A stretch of DNA of 64,000 nt from Shinella sp. XGS7. Lineage in GTDB: Bacteria > Pseudomonadota > Gammaproteobacteria > Burkholderiales > Burkholderiaceae_C. The notes under the pieces were generated by a model. That model was not told where the DNA came from and searched no databases. It saw only the letters and a list, made by a program, of their open reading frames with translations. Below, piece after piece: positions 36,628-45,656 of this stretch (the first letter of the stretch is position 1; each line of letters begins with the position of its first letter). Made by a program: the position numbers and the translations under genes. The stretch covers positions 1,081,501 to 1,145,500 of the forward strand of contig NZ_CP084758.1 in assembly GCF_020535565.1 (NCBI RefSeq). The letters are read 5' to 3'.

Positions 36628-37212
36628 ATGCAAGTACTCAGTCTCAACACCTCGCTCGTTCAGGATCTGCTGCTGGACGATGGCCGCCGCGTGCCCAGCG
36701 GCATTGCCAAGCGCGCCCGCAGCGGCGCGGTGGAACTGGGCCCGCTGGGTCTGGAGGGTGATGCCCAGGCCGACCTGAGCGTGCATGGCGGCCTGTCCAA
36801 GGCGGTCTACGCCTACCCCAGCGAGCACTACGCCTTCTGGCAGACGGTGCGGGCCCAGGCCGGCGTGAGCGCCTGGGACGAGACCCTGGCGCCGGGCAGC
36901 CTGGGTGAGAATCTGACCCTCGTGGGCCTGCAGGAACAGCAGGTCTGGATCGGCGATGTGCTGCGTTTCCCCGAGGCTGAGCTGGTGGTCAGCGAGCCGC
37001 GCTACCCCTGCTTCAAGTTCAATGCCGTGATGGGCTTCAAGCAGGCCGCCAAGCTGATGACGCAAAGCGCCTGGTGCGGCTTCTATCTGGCGGTGCAGAC
37101 GCCCGGCCGGCTCGCGGCCGGCCAGGGCTTCGAGCTGATCCCCGGTCCGCGCGAGGTGGGGATCAGCGAGCTTTTCCGCGCCAAGACGGGCGGCAGCAAG
37201 TCGCGCGCCTGA
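36628..37212 (+). CDS. MOSC-domain protein, YiiM-like
   Basis: The 194-residue protein is a MOSC domain protein of the YiiM type. It has SGIAKRARSGAVELGPLGLE, then GDAQADLSVHGGLSKAVYAY, SLGENLTLVGL, WIGDVLRFPEAELVVSEPRY and, just after, PCFKFN with the conserved Cys that binds molybdenum cofactor sulfur or substrate. YiiM reduces N-hydroxylated compounds such as 6-hydroxylaminopurine. All conserved positions I know are present. It has its own upstream gap of 62 bases after the sensor gene. The gene on the other side is convergent. Confidence 0.9.
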   Translation: MQVLSLNTSLVQDLLLDDGRRVPSGIAKRARSGAVELGPLGLEGDAQADLSVHGGLSKAVYAYPSEHYAFWQTVRAQAGVSAWDETLAPGSLGENLTLVGLQEQQVWIGDVLRFPEAELVVSEPRYPCFKFNAVMGFKQAAKLMTQSAWCGFYLAVQTPGRLAAGQGFELIPGPREVGISELFRAKTGGSKSRA

Positions 37213-37240
37213 GGCCATTCAGCCCTCGGCGCGCATCGTC

Positions 37241-38320
37241 TCAGGCGCCGAGCGCTGGGTAGTCGGTGTAGCCCTCGGCGCCCCCGCCGTAGAAGGTCTC
37301 GCGCACATAGGGCTGCAAGGCCGCGTTCAGGCGCAGGCGACGCACCAGGTCGGGCTTGCTGATGAAGTCGCGCCCGATGGACACGGCGTCCGCATGGCCC
37401 TCGGCCACCGCCTTGATCGCCATCTCGCGGGTGTAGCCGTTGTTCACGATCCAGGGGCCCTGGAAGCGTGCGCGCATGGCCGCGTAGTCGAAGGGCGCCA
37501 CATCGCGCGGGCCGCCGGTGGCGCCTTCCACCACCTCCAGGAAGGCCAGCTTCAGCGGTGCCAGGCGCTCGGCCACATGGTTGAACAGGGCCTGGGCATC
37601 GCTGTCCTGGCCGATGTCATTGCTGGGCGTCACCGGGCTCAGGCGCAGCGAGGTGCGACCCGGGCCGATGGCCTCGGCCACCGCCGTCATCACCTCGATC
37701 AGCAGACGGGCACGGTTCTCGATGGAGCCGCCATAGGCGTCGCTGCGGTCATTGGCGCTGTCGCGCAGGAACTGGTCCAGCAGATAGCCGTTGGCCGCAT
37801 GCACCTGCACGCCGTCGAAGCCGGCCTCGATGGCATTGCGGGCGGCCTGGGCGTAATCGGCGATCAGCTGCGGGAGCTCCTCGGTGCTCAGGGCGCGCGG
37901 CGTGTCGGTGGGCACCAGCTCGCCGTGGGCGGCATAGGTGCGGGTCTTGGCGGCCCGCGCGGTGGACGAGACCGGGTCGGCGCCGCCCGGCTGCAGGCGC
38001 TTCACCGAGATGCGGCCCACATGCCAGAGCTGGATCACGATCTTGCCGCCGGCCGCGTGCACGGCCTCGGTCACGGTCTTCCAGCCGGCGATCTGCGCGG
38101 GGCTGTGAATGCCGGGGGTGTCGAAATAGCCCTGGCCGTCGGGGCGGATCTGGCTGGCCTCGGTGATGATCAGGCCGGCACTGGCGCGCTGGCGGTAGTA
38201 CTCCGCCTGGGCGGCACCCGGAATCTGCTGGGGCGCGCGGTTGCGCGTCAGCGGGGCCATGACGATGCGGTTGGCAAGCTGCAGCTCGCCGAGCTGGACG
38301 GGGTCGAAGAGATTGGACAT
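37241..38320 (-). CDS. nemA: Old-yellow-enzyme-family alkene reductase
   Basis: From the ATG at 38320 (MSNLFDPVQLGELQLANRIV) the protein has 359 residues and is a typical NemA/OYE FMN enzyme. It has MAPLTRNRAP near the FMN, IVIQLWHVGRISV, the substrate-binding His-Asn pair in VQVHAANGYLLDQFL, GGSIENRARLL and, at the C-terminus, FISKPDLVRRLRLN. NADPH-dependent members reduce activated C=C bonds, N-ethylmaleimide and nitrate esters. The longer in-frame reading to 38395 is rejected as a Pro/Leu-rich tail. It stands alone between a convergent MOSC gene and a divergent beta-helix gene. Confidence 0.94.
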   Translation of the reverse strand: MSNLFDPVQLGELQLANRIVMAPLTRNRAPQQIPGAAQAEYYRQRASAGLIITEASQIRPDGQGYFDTPGIHSPAQIAGWKTVTEAVHAAGGKIVIQLWHVGRISVKRLQPGGADPVSSTARAAKTRTYAAHGELVPTDTPRALSTEELPQLIADYAQAARNAIEAGFDGVQVHAANGYLLDQFLRDSANDRSDAYGGSIENRARLLIEVMTAVAEAIGPGRTSLRLSPVTPSNDIGQDSDAQALFNHVAERLAPLKLAFLEVVEGATGGPRDVAPFDYAAMRARFQGPWIVNNGYTREMAIKAVAEGHADAVSIGRDFISKPDLVRRLRLNAALQPYVRETFYGGGAEGYTDYPALGA

Positions 38321-38529
38321 GGACGTTGGTGCCGGCAGCAGAAGCGGGGTCGGCTCAGGCAGATGGAGGGGGGATGCGGAATTGCAAGGCTTCACAGCCT
38401 AGCGAGAAGCGCGCCGCCGCGCCGTCCTGCGCGCGACAGCCCGACCCGACGCGCTGGTATGGTGGCCCCCCAGCAGGCGGGGCCGATCTTCAGTAGACTC
38501 GCGCGCCCGCCCGGGAGGACCCAGCAGCT

Positions 38530-39759
38530 ATGTGGCGCGCTTTCACGTTCAGGCAAGACTTTCCATCCATGACGGCCCTGGTGGCGCCGCGGCGCGCCCT
38601 GCTGCTGGGCGTTGCGGCCCTGGGCCTGCCGCCGGTGCTGGCCCAGCCGCCCCGCTCGACCCCGACCCCGGCCCCGACCCAGGTGCTGCGCGTCGGTCCG
38701 CGGCGCGAGCTGCGCAGCCTGGCCGCGGCGGCCCGGGTAGCGCGCGAGGGCATGCGCATCGAGGTGGATGCCGGCGACTATCCCGGCGACGCCGCGGTCT
38801 GGCGGGCCGACGGTCTGCAGATCGTGGCCGTGGGCGGCCGCGTGCGCCTGCCCGCCCAGGGCGCCCATGCCGAGGGCAAGGGCCTCTTCGTCACGGCGGG
38901 CGAGAACATCAGCATCGAGGGCCTGGACTTCAGCGGCGTGCGCGTGCCCGACAGCAATGGCGCCGGCATCCGCCTGGAGCGCGGCAGCCTCTTCCTGCGC
39001 GACTGCAGCTTCCGCGACTGCGAGATGGGCCTGCTGACCAGCAACCATCCGGACGTCCGCCTGGCCCTGGAGGGCTGCGAGTTCAGCCATGCCGCACCGC
39101 GGCCGGGCGGGGCGCCGGCCCATCTGCTCTATGCCGGCCGCATCGCCCATCTGCGGGTGCAGGGCTGCTACTTTCACCATGGTCGCGTCGGCCATCTGCT
39201 CAAGAGCCGGGCCGCGGTGAGCGAGATCCTCTACAACCGCCTGACGGACGAGAGCGGCGGCCGCGCCAGCTATGAGCTGGAATTCCCCGACGGCGGTCTG
39301 GCCCTGGTGCTGGGCAATCTGATCCAGCAGAGCGCCGGCAGCGAGAACCCGCACCTGATCGCCTACGGCGCCGAGAGCCTGCTGCAGCCGCGGCGTGAGC
39401 TCTATCTGCTGCACAACACCTTGGTGGACAACCTGCCCGGGGGCGGGCGCTATCTGCGCGTGCCCGCCGGCCAGGTGCGGGTGCAGGCCTACAACAATCT
39501 GCTGGTGGGCGGTGGCCGCCTGGCGCCAGACGCGGCCTGGGACTGGCGCAACAACCCGGCGGTGGACTGGGAGGTGTTCGAGCGCGCCGCGCGCGAGGAC
39601 TTCCGGCCCCGGCCCGGCAGCGGCCTGCGTGATCGCGTGATCGAGCCCGCACCCCTGGCGGACGGTCGCCTGCCGCGCCTGGAGCGCCAGTACCAGCACC
39701 CGCGCCAGAGCGTGGCCCTGAGCGGCCCGCCGCGCTATCCCGGGGCCTTCCAGCCCTGA
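38530..39759 (+). CDS. Exported parallel beta-helix protein
   Basis: The 409-residue product has a hydrophobic N-terminus preceded by APRR (RRALLLGVAALGLPPVLAQ), a signal peptide that may be Tat-like. Residues of about 55-330 show the short repeating strands of a right-handed beta-helix (ISIEGLDFSGVRV, LFLRDCSFRDCEMGLLTSN, IAHLRVQGCYFHHGRVGHLL, LYLLHNTLVDN), as in pectate-lyase-like and carbohydrate-binding proteins. No catalytic motif is clear. GGGAGG is 11 bases before the ATG at 38530; an ATG at 38569 is the alternative. It is followed 44 bases later by rlmJ. The substrate is unknown, perhaps a polysaccharide. Confidence 0.85.
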   Translation: MWRAFTFRQDFPSMTALVAPRRALLLGVAALGLPPVLAQPPRSTPTPAPTQVLRVGPRRELRSLAAAARVAREGMRIEVDAGDYPGDAAVWRADGLQIVAVGGRVRLPAQGAHAEGKGLFVTAGENISIEGLDFSGVRVPDSNGAGIRLERGSLFLRDCSFRDCEMGLLTSNHPDVRLALEGCEFSHAAPRPGGAPAHLLYAGRIAHLRVQGCYFHHGRVGHLLKSRAAVSEILYNRLTDESGGRASYELEFPDGGLALVLGNLIQQSAGSENPHLIAYGAESLLQPRRELYLLHNTLVDNLPGGGRYLRVPAGQVRVQAYNNLLVGGGRLAPDAAWDWRNNPAVDWEVFERAAREDFRPRPGSGLRDRVIEPAPLADGRLPRLERQYQHPRQSVALSGPPRYPGAFQP

Positions 39760-39803
39760 GCCGGCGGCCCTGAGCGGGGCACAAGGCGCTACAGTGCGGG
39801 CCT

Positions 39804-40658
39804 ATGCTCGCCTATCGTCACGCCTTTCATGCCGGCAACCATGCCGATGTCCTCAAACACCTGGTGCTTGCCCAGGTGCTGCGCTATATGGGTGAGAAGG
39901 ACAAGGCCTACACCCTGGTGGACACCCATGCCGGGGCCGGCGGCTACTCCATAGAAAGCCGCTATGCCCAGAAGAATGCCGAGTACGGCAGCGGCATCGC
40001 CAAGCTCTACGACCGCAAGGACCTGCCCGCCCCCCTGGCCGCCTATGTGGATCTGGTGCGCCAGTTCAACCCCGATGGCCAGCTGCGCCAGTACCCCGGC
40101 TCGCCGGCCGTGGCGCATCTGCTGATGCGCGAGCAGGACCGCCTGCGCTGCTACGAGCTGCATCCCACCGACCATCGCATCCTGGCCAGCTATCTGGAGA
40201 CCCGGCCCAATACCCAGGTGTCGGACCGCGACGGCTTTGCCAGCCTCAAGGGTGAGCTGCCGCCGCCCTCGCGCCGCGCCGTGGTGCTGATGGACCCGCC
40301 CTACGAGATCAAGACCGACTACGCCAAGGTGCTGGCCACCCTGCGCGAGGGGCTGCAGAAATTCGCCGAGGGCGTGTTCCTGATCTGGTATCCGCAGCTG
40401 GCCCTGCTGGAATCGACCCAGCTGGCGCAGCGCCTGAAGGCCGCTGCCGACGCGGGGGCCAAGAAGGGCTGGCTGCATGTGCGCCTGAGCGTGGCCCAGG
40501 CCGACGAGCGCGGCTACGGCATGCTGGGCAGCGGCATGTTCGTGGTCAACCCGCCCTACACCCTGCACGACGAGCTGCAGGCATGCCTGCCCTATCTGGT
40601 CGAGAAGCTGGGCCAGTACGACGGCGCCAACTTCGTGCTGGAGCAGAAGACCGTCTGA
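39804..40658 (+). CDS. rlmJ: 23S rRNA (adenine(2030)-N6)-methyltransferase
   Basis: RlmJ methylates A2030 of 23S rRNA using S-adenosylmethionine. The 284-residue length and motifs match: MLAYRHAFHAGNHADVLKHL at the N-terminus, VDTHAGAGGYS (SAM-binding loop), VLMDPPYEIKTDY (the DPPY catalytic motif of N6-adenine methyltransferases, near 165), FLIWYPQL, and GSGMFVVNPPYTL. It probably forms a single transcription unit. A dispersed repeat lies in the convergent gap after it. Confidence 0.97.
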   Translation: MLAYRHAFHAGNHADVLKHLVLAQVLRYMGEKDKAYTLVDTHAGAGGYSIESRYAQKNAEYGSGIAKLYDRKDLPAPLAAYVDLVRQFNPDGQLRQYPGSPAVAHLLMREQDRLRCYELHPTDHRILASYLETRPNTQVSDRDGFASLKGELPPPSRRAVVLMDPPYEIKTDYAKVLATLREGLQKFAEGVFLIWYPQLALLESTQLAQRLKAAADAGAKKGWLHVRLSVAQADERGYGMLGSGMFVVNPPYTLHDELQACLPYLVEKLGQYDGANFVLEQKTV

Positions 40659-40708
40659 GCCCGCGCACGGCCCGGGCCGCGCGCCAGTCTTCCCGAGCGA
40701 CACCCGAG

Positions 40709-40789
40709 GATCCGGCTCCGCCGGTCCTGCGGGTGTGCCCCCTTGGGCGGTGTAGAGGGGCGGCCGCAGGCCGTAGGGGGTGGGCTCAG
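40709..40789. repeat. Dispersed GC-rich repeat, copy B
   Basis: This 81-base element lies in the convergent gap between rlmJ and an NAD(P)-binding protein gene. It has the same start (GATCCGGCT), middle (GTGCCCCCT) and 24-base identical end block as copy A at 29189-29260, with an extra 9-10 bases in the centre. Like copy A it ends in a minus-strand stop codon (TCA at 40786-40788). Confidence 0.75.
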
Positions 40790-41430
40790 TACCCCACGGT
40801 GAAGCGCCGGCGGATGTGCTGGCGCTGTTCCAGTTCGTCGACGATGGCCACGGCCAGGTCGGCGGTGCTGATGCGCCCGGGCTGGCCCTGCTCGTCCAGC
40901 ACCGGCGTCTCCAGGCTGCTGCGGTAGCTGCCGCGGCGCTCGCCCGGCTCCAGATGCGGTGCCGGCGACAGAAAGGTCCAGTCCAGGCTGCTTTCCTGCT
41001 TGATCAGGTTCAGGGCCTCGCGCGCGGCCAGGGCGCCCTGCTTCCATTCGGCCGGGAAGTCCGGCAGATCGACGATCTGCAGGCCCGGGGCGGCATAGAG
41101 GCTGCCCGCGCCGCCCACCACCAGCAGGCGCTTGAGGCCGGCGGTCTTGACGCCCTCGTAGATGGCCCGGGTGCCGGCCAGGAACTCGTCGTAGAGCTCG
41201 GCCACGCCCCAGCCCGGGTTGTAGGCGCTGACCAGGGCCTCGGCGCCAGCCAGGGCGGCGGCCACCTGGGCGGGGTCGCGCACATCGGCCTGGCGCACCG
41301 TCAGGCCGGGGCGGGCGGCCAGCTTGGCCGGATCGCGGGCCAGGGCCAGCACCTCGTGGCCGCGGGCCAGCAGTTCATCGAGCACGGCGCGGCCCACATA
41401 GCCGGTGGGTCCGATCAGGGCGACTTTCAT
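40786..41430 (-). CDS. NAD(P)H-binding atypical SDR (NmrA-like)
   Basis: The 214-residue protein starts MKVALIGPTGYVGRAVLDEL, the GxxGxxG Rossmann motif of atypical SDRs that bind NAD(P)H. LALARDPAKLAARPGLTVRQ, ADVRDPAQVAAALAGAEALV and LLVVGGAGSLY follow, the order seen in the YwnB/YesF-like group. There is no YxxxK pair in the classical spacing, so it may act as a redox sensor or reductase. It is divergent from a LysR gene across a 147-base spacer with a near-palindrome. It probably belongs to that regulator's target set. Confidence 0.88.
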   Translation of the reverse strand: MKVALIGPTGYVGRAVLDELLARGHEVLALARDPAKLAARPGLTVRQADVRDPAQVAAALAGAEALVSAYNPGWGVAELYDEFLAGTRAIYEGVKTAGLKRLLVVGGAGSLYAAPGLQIVDLPDFPAEWKQGALAAREALNLIKQESSLDWTFLSPAPHLEPGERRGSYRSSLETPVLDEQGQPGRISTADLAVAIVDELEQRQHIRRRFTVGY

Positions 41431-41493
41431 GGGATCTGTCCTTCAGAAGGGGCGCCTGGCACCGGGAGGGTGGGCGCGGGTGTTGTCGATGAC

Positions 41494-41511
41494 TGAACTT
41501 TAGAAACTTCA
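41494..41511. promoter_or_regulatory. Near-palindrome between the NAD(P)-binding gene and LysR gene
   Basis: The 18-base sequence TGAACTTTAGAAACTTCA matches its own reverse complement at 14 of 18 positions. It lies in an AT-rich stretch of the divergent spacer and is a plausible LysR-type operator controlling both genes. Confidence 0.45.
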
Positions 41512-41577
41512 TAATCCGGCCGTAAGTCCTCAGATTTGAGTTCTTTGTTTAGTTCAACTTCACAAAAGCGGGGCGGC

Positions 41578-42489
41578 ATGCTGGATCAGCTCAAGCGCAT
41601 GGCGGTGCTGGCCACGGTGGTGGAGCAGGGCAGCTTTGTGGCCGCGGCGCGCAAGCTGCGCAGCACCACCTCGGCCGTGAGCCAGCAGATCCGCGCCCTG
41701 GAACGGGATATGGGCGTGACCCTGCTGCACCGCTCCACCCGCCGCCTGGCCCTGACCCCGGCCGGCGCGCGCTTCCACGAGGGCTGCGCCGCCATGCTGG
41801 CCGCGGCCCAGCAGGCCCAGAACCAGCTGCTGCAGCTGCGCGACGCGCCCGAGGGCGAGCTGCGCGTGGCCGCGGCCGTGGGCTTCGGTCGCCATCTGGG
41901 CCCGGCCCTGGCGCCGCTGCTGGCGGGGCACCCGGGCCTGCGCCTGCATCTGGAGGTGGACGACGGCTTCAGCGATCTGCTGGCCCTGCGCATCGACCTG
42001 GCGCTGCGCTACGGTCGCCTGCCGGACAGCCCCTGGGTGGCGCAGAAGATCGGCCACAAGAACATGGCGTTCTATGCCGCGCCGGCCTATCTGGCCCGCC
42101 ATGGCGCGCCGGCCAGCCTGGACGATCTGGCCCAGCACCAGTGGCTGGCCCTGGGCCCCGAGACCGAGAGTCCGCGCACCCTGCATCTGCTGGGCGCCGA
42201 GGGCGCGGGCCTGGGCCAGCCGGTGGAGCTGCGCCCGGCCCCGCGGGTGAGCAGCAACAATCAGTTCAGCCTGCAGCAGCTCTGCGAGGCCGGCCTGGGC
42301 CTGGCCCTGCTGAGCCCCAGCGATATCGAGGAGTCGCTGCAGCTGGGCCGTCTGCTGCGGGTGCTGCCGGCCTGGCAGCCGCCGCCCCTGCCGGTCTGGG
42401 CCCTGAGCCCGCAGCGCGATGCCCAGCCGGCCAAGGTGAGATATGCCATCGAGGCCCTGCGCCAGCATTTCGCGGCGCTGCCGGCCTGA
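41578..42489 (+). CDS. LysR-family regulator
   Basis: From the ATG at 41578 (MLDQLKRMAVLATVVEQGSF) the protein has 303 residues; an upstream in-frame start at 41536 adds 14 unlikely residues. The helix-turn-helix covers about 15-60 (VAAARKLRSTTSAVSQQIRA, LLHRSTRRLALTPAG). The effector domain is of the CrgA/AaeR type (GELRVAAAVGFGRHLGPALA, FSDLLALRIDLALRYGRLPD, EAGLGLALLSPSDIEESL). It is divergent from the NAD(P)-binding gene and followed 31 bases later by a CoA-transferase gene, which could be in the same unit. Confidence 0.9.
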   Translation: MLDQLKRMAVLATVVEQGSFVAAARKLRSTTSAVSQQIRALERDMGVTLLHRSTRRLALTPAGARFHEGCAAMLAAAQQAQNQLLQLRDAPEGELRVAAAVGFGRHLGPALAPLLAGHPGLRLHLEVDDGFSDLLALRIDLALRYGRLPDSPWVAQKIGHKNMAFYAAPAYLARHGAPASLDDLAQHQWLALGPETESPRTLHLLGAEGAGLGQPVELRPAPRVSSNNQFSLQQLCEAGLGLALLSPSDIEESLQLGRLLRVLPAWQPPPLPVWALSPQRDAQPAKVRYAIEALRQHFAALPA

Positions 42490-42520
42490 GCCCTTTGCAA
42501 GCCTATCGACGGAGACGCCC

Positions 42521-43702
42521 ATGACCTCTTCTTCCCCCGTCTCGCTCACCGCCGGCCCCCTGGCCGGGCTCAAGGTGCTGGAGCTGGGCCAGCTGATCGC
42601 CGGCCCCTTTGCCGGCAAGACCCTGGCCGATTTCGGCGCCGAGGTCATCAAGGTGGAACCGCCGGGCACGGGCGACCCGCTGCGCCAGTGGCGCCTGCTG
42701 CATGAGGGCGAGAGCGTCTGGTGGCAGGTGCAGAGCCGCAACAAGAAGAGCGTGACCCTGGACCTGCGGCAGGAGAGCGACCGCGCCATCGCGCGGCAGC
42801 TGGCGGCCGAGGCCGATGTGCTGATCGAGAACTTCCGCCCCGGCCTGATGGAGGACTGGGACCTGGGCTACGAGACCCTTTCCGCCGCCAACCCCGGGCT
42901 CATCATGCTGCGCATCAGCGGCTACGGCCAGAGTGGCCCCTACCGCGATCTGCCCGGCTTCGCCGTGGTGGCCGAGGCCATGGGCGGCCTGCGCCATCTG
43001 ATGGGTGAGCCCGGCCGGCCGCCGGTGCGCGCGGGCGTGAGCCTGGGCGACACCCTGGCGGCCCTGCACGGCGTGATCGGTGTGCTGCTGGCCCTGCAGG
43101 CGCGTACGAAGACCGGGCGCGGCCAGGTGGTGGACGTGGCCCTGTACGAATCGGTCTTCAACTGCATGGAGTCCTTGCTGCCCGAGTACAGCGCCTTTGG
43201 CGCGGTGCGCGAGCCGGCGGGCTCGGCCCTGCCGGGCATCGCACCCAGCAATGCCTACCGCTGCGCCGATGGCCAGGTGGTGATAGGCGGCAATGGCGAC
43301 TCCATCTTCAAGCGCCTGATGACGGCCATAGGCCGCGAGGACCTGGGGCAAGACCCGCTACTTGCCGGCAATGCCGGCCGGGCCGCCCGCGTGGACGAGC
43401 TGGACGCGGCCATCACCGCCTGGACCGTGCAGCGCCCGGTCAGCGTGGTGGTCGACACGCTGCAGGCGGCGCGCGTGCCCGTGGGCCGCATCTACACCGC
43501 CCGCGATATCGCCGAGGACCCGCATTACCGCGCCCGCGGCATGATCGAGCGCATCGTCACCGCCACGGGACTGGCGCTCGATGTGCCCGGCGTCGTGCCC
43601 AAGCTCAGCGCCACGCCCGGCGCCATCCGCAGCCTGGCGCCGCGCCTGGGTGAGCACAATGCCGAGCTGCTGCCCCGCCAGCCCGGAGGGCTGGCAGCTT
43701 AG
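42521..43702 (+). CDS. CaiB/BaiF-family (class III) CoA transferase
   Basis: From the ATG at 42521, with GGAG upstream, the protein has 393 residues. Motifs of class III CoA transferases are present: LKVLELGQLIAGPFAGKTLA, DFGAEVIKVEPPGTGDPLR, NKKSVTLDL, LIENFRPGLMEDWDLGYETL, ISGYGQSGPYRDLPGF, and GVSLGDTLAALHGV with the catalytic Asp near 176. It moves CoA between carboxylic acids, and the actual substrates cannot be told. It follows a LysR gene by 31 bases. Its stop overlaps by 4 bases the end of rlpA on the opposite strand. Confidence 0.92.
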   Translation: MTSSSPVSLTAGPLAGLKVLELGQLIAGPFAGKTLADFGAEVIKVEPPGTGDPLRQWRLLHEGESVWWQVQSRNKKSVTLDLRQESDRAIARQLAAEADVLIENFRPGLMEDWDLGYETLSAANPGLIMLRISGYGQSGPYRDLPGFAVVAEAMGGLRHLMGEPGRPPVRAGVSLGDTLAALHGVIGVLLALQARTKTGRGQVVDVALYESVFNCMESLLPEYSAFGAVREPAGSALPGIAPSNAYRCADGQVVIGGNGDSIFKRLMTAIGREDLGQDPLLAGNAGRAARVDELDAAITAWTVQRPVSVVVDTLQAARVPVGRIYTARDIAEDPHYRARGMIERIVTATGLALDVPGVVPKLSATPGAIRSLAPRLGEHNAELLPRQPGGLAA

Positions 43703-44808
43703 CGCCGCTCCACCACCAGGGGCGTGAGCGCCAGCTCCAGGCGCAGGCGCTCGGCGGCCTGGCGCGCGTCCTCGCGGCTGGCGTAGGGGCCGGCCTGCAG
43801 GCGGTGTAGGCCCTTGTCGCGGATCACGGCCAGCAGGGGCGCCAGGCTGTCCAGGCGCTCCAGCACCTGGCGGCGCATGCTCTCGGCTCCGTCCAGGCGC
43901 GCATAGGCGCCCAGCTGCAGCCAGAAGCCGGGTGCGATCTTGGCCTCGGTGCGCGGTGCCTCGCCGCCCGCACCGCCGCCACCGGCCAGCAGAGCGGCCG
44001 GGTCGGGCTGGGCGCCGGCCGCGAAGCTGGGGGCCGGGGCAGGTGAGGGCGCTGGGGCCGGCGTCGGTGGATTGCGCAGCACAGCAGTGCTGGGTGTTTC
44101 GGGCGCGCCGGCGGCGCCGCTGGGCATGAAGAGCGGCGCGGGTGCGGGTGCGGCCGCGGCCGCGGCCAGGGCGGTATCGCCAGCCGCTGAGCCCCCTCGC
44201 ATCCAGGCGCCGGTGCGGATGTCCTCGTAGGTCAGGCGCTCCAGCTCCACCGGGGCCACGCCTCGCAGCAGGTCCAGCTTGAGCGCGGCGGTGTAGCTCA
44301 GGTCGATGATGCGATCGCTGTGAAAGGGGCCGCGGTCATTGATGCGCACGATCACCTCGCGCCCGTTCTTGGGGTTGCGCACCCGCGCGTAGCTGGGGAT
44401 GGGCATGGTCGGGTGGGCCGCGGTCATGGCGTACATGTTGTAGACCTCGCCGCTGGAGGTGGCCCGGCCATGGAATTTGCGGCCGTACCAGGAGGCCAGG
44501 CCGCGCTCGGTAAGCGGCCGGTCCTCGGTCATGGGTTCGTAGCGCTGGCCCAGCACCTCGTAGGGCTTGTTGGGGCCGCCCTTGCGGATGGACTCCAGGC
44601 GCGGCTGGGCGTCGGGCACCTTGTGCAGATCGGGCGGGATCACGGCGTCGGGGCCGTCCTTGTCGGGCCAGCCACCGGCCGGGCGCGGCACGGGCACGCC
44701 CGGCGGCGGGCTGCCGGAGGGCTGCGGCGCGCGCGTGGCGCAGCCGGCCAGCACGGCCAGGGCCAGCAGGGTGACGCCGGTGTGCAGGGAGGGCAGTCGG
44801 GACGGCAT
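43699..44808 (-). CDS. rlpA: Septal ring lytic transglycosylase RlpA
   Basis: The 369-residue lipoprotein (lipobox LAGC, Cys near 23) has a double-psi barrel domain at about 100-190 (TERGLASWYGRKFHGRATSS, YNMYAMTAAHPTMPIPSYAR, IVRINDRGPFHSDRIIDLSY). The catalytic Glu and Asp positions are not individually verified. A long Ala/Pro-rich linker leads to a C-terminal SPOR domain (GFWLQLGAYARLDGAESMRR, HRLQAGPYASREDARQAAER). SPOR binds denuded glycan at the division septum, where RlpA cleaves it. It is in the outer membrane, facing the periplasm. It is divergent from an FAH-family gene. Confidence 0.95.
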   Translation of the reverse strand: MPSRLPSLHTGVTLLALAVLAGCATRAPQPSGSPPPGVPVPRPAGGWPDKDGPDAVIPPDLHKVPDAQPRLESIRKGGPNKPYEVLGQRYEPMTEDRPLTERGLASWYGRKFHGRATSSGEVYNMYAMTAAHPTMPIPSYARVRNPKNGREVIVRINDRGPFHSDRIIDLSYTAALKLDLLRGVAPVELERLTYEDIRTGAWMRGGSAAGDTALAAAAAAPAPAPLFMPSGAAGAPETPSTAVLRNPPTPAPAPSPAPAPSFAAGAQPDPAALLAGGGGAGGEAPRTEAKIAPGFWLQLGAYARLDGAESMRRQVLERLDSLAPLLAVIRDKGLHRLQAGPYASREDARQAAERLRLELALTPLVVERR

Positions 44809-44932
44809 GGGCGCGATGGTAGCGTCTGCCGGCGCGCCGGCCTACGCACAGACCACAGCGCGTCGGCGGGCCGACTTGGCTATGCTGCGCTCTCTTCTTG
44901 TTTTCGCCCCCGCGAAAAAGCGGCGACCCACC

Positions 44933-45631
44933 ATGACCGATTACGTCTTCCCGCCCCAGGAACAAGCCAGCGTGGCTGTGCGCGGCAGCGCGCAGCGCTA
45001 TGCCGTGCACCGCATCTTCTGCGTGGGCCGCAACTACGCGGCTCACGCCCGCGAGATGGGCGGCAACCCCGAGCGCGAGGCGCCCTTCTACTTCAGCAAG
45101 CCGGCCAATGCCCTGCTGCCCTCGGGCTCGGACATGGCCTATCCGCCCGGCACCCAGAACCTGCACTACGAGATGGAGCTGGTGATCGCCCTGGGCGCGC
45201 CGGTCTTCAAGGCCGCACCCGAGACCGCGGGCGCCGCCGTCTGGGGCTATGCCGCGGGCCTGGACATGACGCGCCGCGATCTGCAGGCCGAGGCCAAGGC
45301 CGCCGGCCGTCCCTGGGACACGGCCAAGGGCTTCGAGCAGTCCGCCGTCATCAGCGAGCTGGTGCCCGTGGCCCAGACGGGCGAGCTCAAGGCCGGCGCT
45401 ATCACCTTGGCGGTGAACGGCGTGGAGAAGCAGCGCGGCGACCTCTCCGACATGATCTGGAGCGTGCCCGAGATCGTGGCCAATCTCTCCCAGTTCTATC
45501 ACCTGCAGCCCGGCGACCTGATCTACACCGGCACGCCCGAGGGCGTGGGCGCGGTCAAGCCCGGCGACCGCATCACGGGCCATATCGAGGGCCTGGGCGA
45601 TTTGAGCCTGACAATCACGGCTCCCGAGTAA
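44933..45631 (+). CDS. Fumarylacetoacetate hydrolase family protein
   Basis: From the ATG at 44933 (MTDYVFPPQEQASVAVRGSA) the protein has 232 residues, the small form of the FAH family that includes fumarylpyruvate hydrolase and FAHD1-type acylpyruvase. Motifs are VHRIFCVGRNYAAHAREMG, FYFSKPANALLP, YEMELVIALG (metal-binding Glu residues), WGYAAGLDMTRRDLQ (metal-binding Asp), and LIYTGTPEGVGAVKPGDRI. It probably acts on acylpyruvates or oxaloacetate. It is divergent from rlpA and followed 25 bases later by nadC. No gentisate pathway genes are near, so the substrate is uncertain. Confidence 0.91.
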   Translation: MTDYVFPPQEQASVAVRGSAQRYAVHRIFCVGRNYAAHAREMGGNPEREAPFYFSKPANALLPSGSDMAYPPGTQNLHYEMELVIALGAPVFKAAPETAGAAVWGYAAGLDMTRRDLQAEAKAAGRPWDTAKGFEQSAVISELVPVAQTGELKAGAITLAVNGVEKQRGDLSDMIWSVPEIVANLSQFYHLQPGDLIYTGTPEGVGAVKPGDRITGHIEGLGDLSLTITAPE

Positions 45632-45656
45632 ACCGCGCCCCCTGCCGCTTGTGCCG